A stretch of 64,000 nt of DNA from Cloacibacterium normanense (GTDB lineage Bacteria; Bacteroidota; Bacteroidia; Flavobacteriales; Weeksellaceae), in contig NZ_CP034157.1 of assembly GCF_003860565.1 (NCBI RefSeq), positions 1,798,001 to 1,862,000 on the forward strand. The letters run 5' to 3'. The position numbers and the translations under genes were made by a program. Position 1 is the stretch's first letter. Each line of letters starts with the position of its first letter. This document shows, in pieces, positions 62,223 to 64,000 of this stretch. The notes beneath the pieces are model-generated. The model made no database searches. It saw only the letters and a list, made by a program, of their open reading frames with translations, and was not told where the DNA came from.

Positions 62223-63398
62223 CTATTTTTTTAATCTTATTTCTTTAAATAAACGCATCCATTGATGGGATATTATTTCAGGAGTGTATTTAAAACTTTT
62301 TTCTATTGAAGATTTTGCAAATGATTTCAGTAGAATCTCATCTTGCATTAATAAGGTTAATTTCTTTGCAAAATCTTCCTCATTACCATTTTCTACTAAA
62401 AATCCATTTTCATGATTGTCTATTATAAATGAGGGGCCGAAATCACAATCATAAGATACAACAGCATTTCCATGTGACATTGCTTCAAACATCACTAACG
62501 GAAAACCTTCCATAATAGAAGTGAGCGCCAAAATAGAAGAATTATTTAAAATACCATCCACATCATTGGTAAATCCTTTTAAAAAAACTTGGTTTTTCAA
62601 TTTTTTTTCTTCTATTAAATTTTGCAACATTTGATGATCTTCTCCATCTCCATAAATTTCTAAACTCCAATCTGGAAATTCTTTGGCAATTCTTGAAAAG
62701 GAGTTAATTAAGCTTTTAAAGTTTTTAATAAAAGTAAGCCTTCCTATCCCAACAATCTTTTTTTCTTTATTATTTAATTGGGTTTTTCTCTCTTCTTCGC
62801 TTACGTGTAAATTGGTGGTTATAGGATTGGGAACAAACCAGACATTCTGAAAATTCTTCCAATTCGTTTCTAAATCTTTTGGCGTAAGAGGAATAACTGC
62901 ATCATAAAAGAATTTACAAAAAAATCCAAAATCTAAATCGTTTTGAATTTTCGCTTTTATCTTTTCTATAAATGTTTTCGCCAAAATATTTCTATAATGC
63001 GTCACAAAATGTAGTTCTCTTATATAAATAGGTTTAGACGTGGTTACAAAACCTTTTCTACATATAAATTTTTCTGATTGGCCAACAGAAATAACCACAT
63101 CTGGTCGAATACTATTGAGTACTTTCTTTAATTCCTTTTTATGCTTTCTCTTTTTTCTGAATTGTGAAAATTTTGTTTTTATGCCAGGAATCCAATCATC
63201 TTCATAGTAATTTACTTCTAAATGTATAAAGTTTACTTTTTCTGAAAGCGTTTCACATTGTACATTTTGCTGATTATCTGTTACTACTACAAATACTTCA
63301 TTCCCCTCTATTTCAGCTAAAGCATTTGCTTTAACCACCGTAACCCGTTGGATTCCCCCTATTCCTTTAATACTATTTAAACAATAAACAATCTTCAT
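62223..63398 (-). CDS. Family 4 (GT-B) glycosyltransferase
   Basis: The 391-residue enzyme has IVYCLNSIKGIGGIQRVTVV with the GGIQR substrate loop, VVISVGQSEKFICRKGF, the KIVGIGRLTFIKNFKSLINS phosphate region and the donor motif LTSIMEGFPLVMFEAMSHGN. It resembles the GspA/WaaG-like GT4 subfamily common in capsule clusters. It is 2 bp from the downstream EpsG-like gene on the same strand, so the two are probably co-transcribed. Confidence 0.88.
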   Translation of the reverse strand: MKIVYCLNSIKGIGGIQRVTVVKANALAEIEGNEVFVVVTDNQQNVQCETLSEKVNFIHLEVNYYEDDWIPGIKTKFSQFRKKRKHKKELKKVLNSIRPDVVISVGQSEKFICRKGFVTTSKPIYIRELHFVTHYRNILAKTFIEKIKAKIQNDLDFGFFCKFFYDAVIPLTPKDLETNWKNFQNVWFVPNPITTNLHVSEEERKTQLNNKEKKIVGIGRLTFIKNFKSLINSFSRIAKEFPDWSLEIYGDGEDHQMLQNLIEEKKLKNQVFLKGFTNDVDGILNNSSILALTSIMEGFPLVMFEAMSHGNAVVSYDCDFGPSFIIDNHENGFLVENGNEEDFAKKLTLLMQDEILLKSFAKSSIEKSFKYTPEIISHQWMRLFKEIRLKK

Positions 63399-63400
63399 CG

Positions 63401-64000
63401 TTAACTTCTTAAAAACATGATATAGGTGAATAAATAATAGGCAAAGAAAATTCTGCCTACCATTTTATAATGTTCTTTCCAAAATTTCACTTTAAAAATG
63501 GGATATGCAATGACTACTGCCATGAGAAACCAAGACAAATAGGCAAATCTATTCGAGAAATTGGCTCTAATTACTAAAATCCAAAACGCATTGGCAATCA
63601 TGTAGGTTCCCCAAAGATGCGTGTAAAATTTATCTTGAAACCCTCTCTTGATGATGTAATAATATCCCGCAAAAACTGCAAAACCAGAGTACACCACAAA
63701 ATCCCAACGAAACCCTGTGGAAGAGAAAGTTGTCCCAGCGTCTACTGAACCCGTCATGTAATTATTTACCCTCTCATCTCCGATTCCCAATGAACCAAAG
63801 AAATTTTCCCAGGCACTTCCTCCCACAATAGATAGAGGAATTGCGGCAAGCCAAATGTATAAATAGATTTTAGGATTTTTGTACAAGCCAGAAACGATAA
63901 AAGCCCCAATCGGAATCATTAAAGAATTGTGAATCCCATAAGATAACGCCATCAATCCGTACATGAGCCATTTATTCCTGTCATACAAACATAGCGCCCC
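63401..64000 (-). CDS. EpsG-like polysaccharide polymerase, C-terminal part (5' end beyond the window)
   Basis: The frame is open to the last base of the window, so the gene continues upstream. The visible about 200 residues contain at least five hydrophobic segments (LMALSYGIHNSLMIPIGAFI, YLYIWLAAIPLSIVGGSAW, YSGFAVFAGYYYII, MIANAFWILVI, FAYLSWFLMAVVIAYPI). The ANFSNRFAYLSWFL motif is typical of EpsG-type polymerases, where a conserved Arg lies before the last helices. It would polymerise the glycan of this second cluster. Its neighbour 2 bp away is a GT4. Confidence 0.78.
   Translation of the reverse strand, partial: GALCLYDRNKWLMYGLMALSYGIHNSLMIPIGAFIVSGLYKNPKIYLYIWLAAIPLSIVGGSAWENFFGSLGIGDERVNNYMTGSVDAGTTFSSTGFRWDFVVYSGFAVFAGYYYIIKRGFQDKFYTHLWGTYMIANAFWILVIRANFSNRFAYLSWFLMAVVIAYPIFKVKFWKEHYKMVGRIFFAYYLFTYIMFLRS

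Noticed and set aside
1-64000. tRNA, rRNA or riboswitch genes
   Set aside because: I scanned the spacers for conserved stem-loop patterns and CCA-type ends and saw none. A covariance-model search would be decisive.

Overview
The window looks like a chromosome segment of a low-GC Bacteroidota, most likely a flavobacterium of the Chryseobacterium/Cloacibacterium kind (Weeksellaceae). Supporting signs are type IX secretion (T9SS) C-terminal sorting domains on several secreted proteins, repeated matches to the Bacteroidota -7 promoter element TAnnTTTG just upstream of starts, AT-rich intergenic DNA, and flavobacterial families (GxxExxY protein, a probable PID-CTERM-like small protein, tyrosine-kinase-type Wzc). 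Genus is inference. No rRNA, tRNA or CRISPR array was seen.

Layout. 1-12.5 kb is mostly core and surface genes: the 3' part of an M1 peptidase joined to a beta-barrel-like region, two small T9SS proteins, an IS3 element, a large outer-membrane barrel-like protein, dusB, xth, an RlpA-like gene and rimO. A second IS3-family element (12.65-14.2 kb) follows. From 44.7 kb down to 14.3 kb nearly everything is on the minus strand and forms one polysaccharide locus: a PglC/D/E/F-like set (initiating sugar), Wza/Wzc export, TviB/TviC-like UDP-HexNAcA enzymes, two Wzx-like flippases, two Wzy-like polymerases, many glycosyltransferases, and a UDP-L-FucNAc module (CapE, CapF, CapG/WecB, WbuB-like transferase, reductase/epimerase, WbpL-like initiating enzyme) in the gene order of Pseudomonas O11-type loci. 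The FucNAc end is cut into modules by arrays of short GC-punctuated repeats and by an IS982 element with a perfect 8-bp target duplication. It also carries a secreted protein resembling GH56 hyaluronidases, apparently frameshifted near its end.

44.8-55.4 kb holds recX, a probable C-terminally anchored small protein, a run of large T9SS adhesin-like genes of which three look damaged (a fragment, an in-frame stop after the signal peptide, a one-base frameshift), and an intact M28 peptidase. 55.4-64 kb is a second, looser glycosyltransferase cluster separated by repeat-rich spacers (154-bp tandem repeats, GTTATGAG repeats, paired 105-bp hairpin elements around a DUF559 gene), ending in a partial EpsG-like polymerase.

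Together the locus could build and export one or two surface polysaccharides. Two kinds of lipid-linked initiating enzyme (PglC-like and WbpL-like) plus duplicate flippases and polymerases suggest two glycans or a mosaic locus. The repeat arrays sit at the module boundaries.
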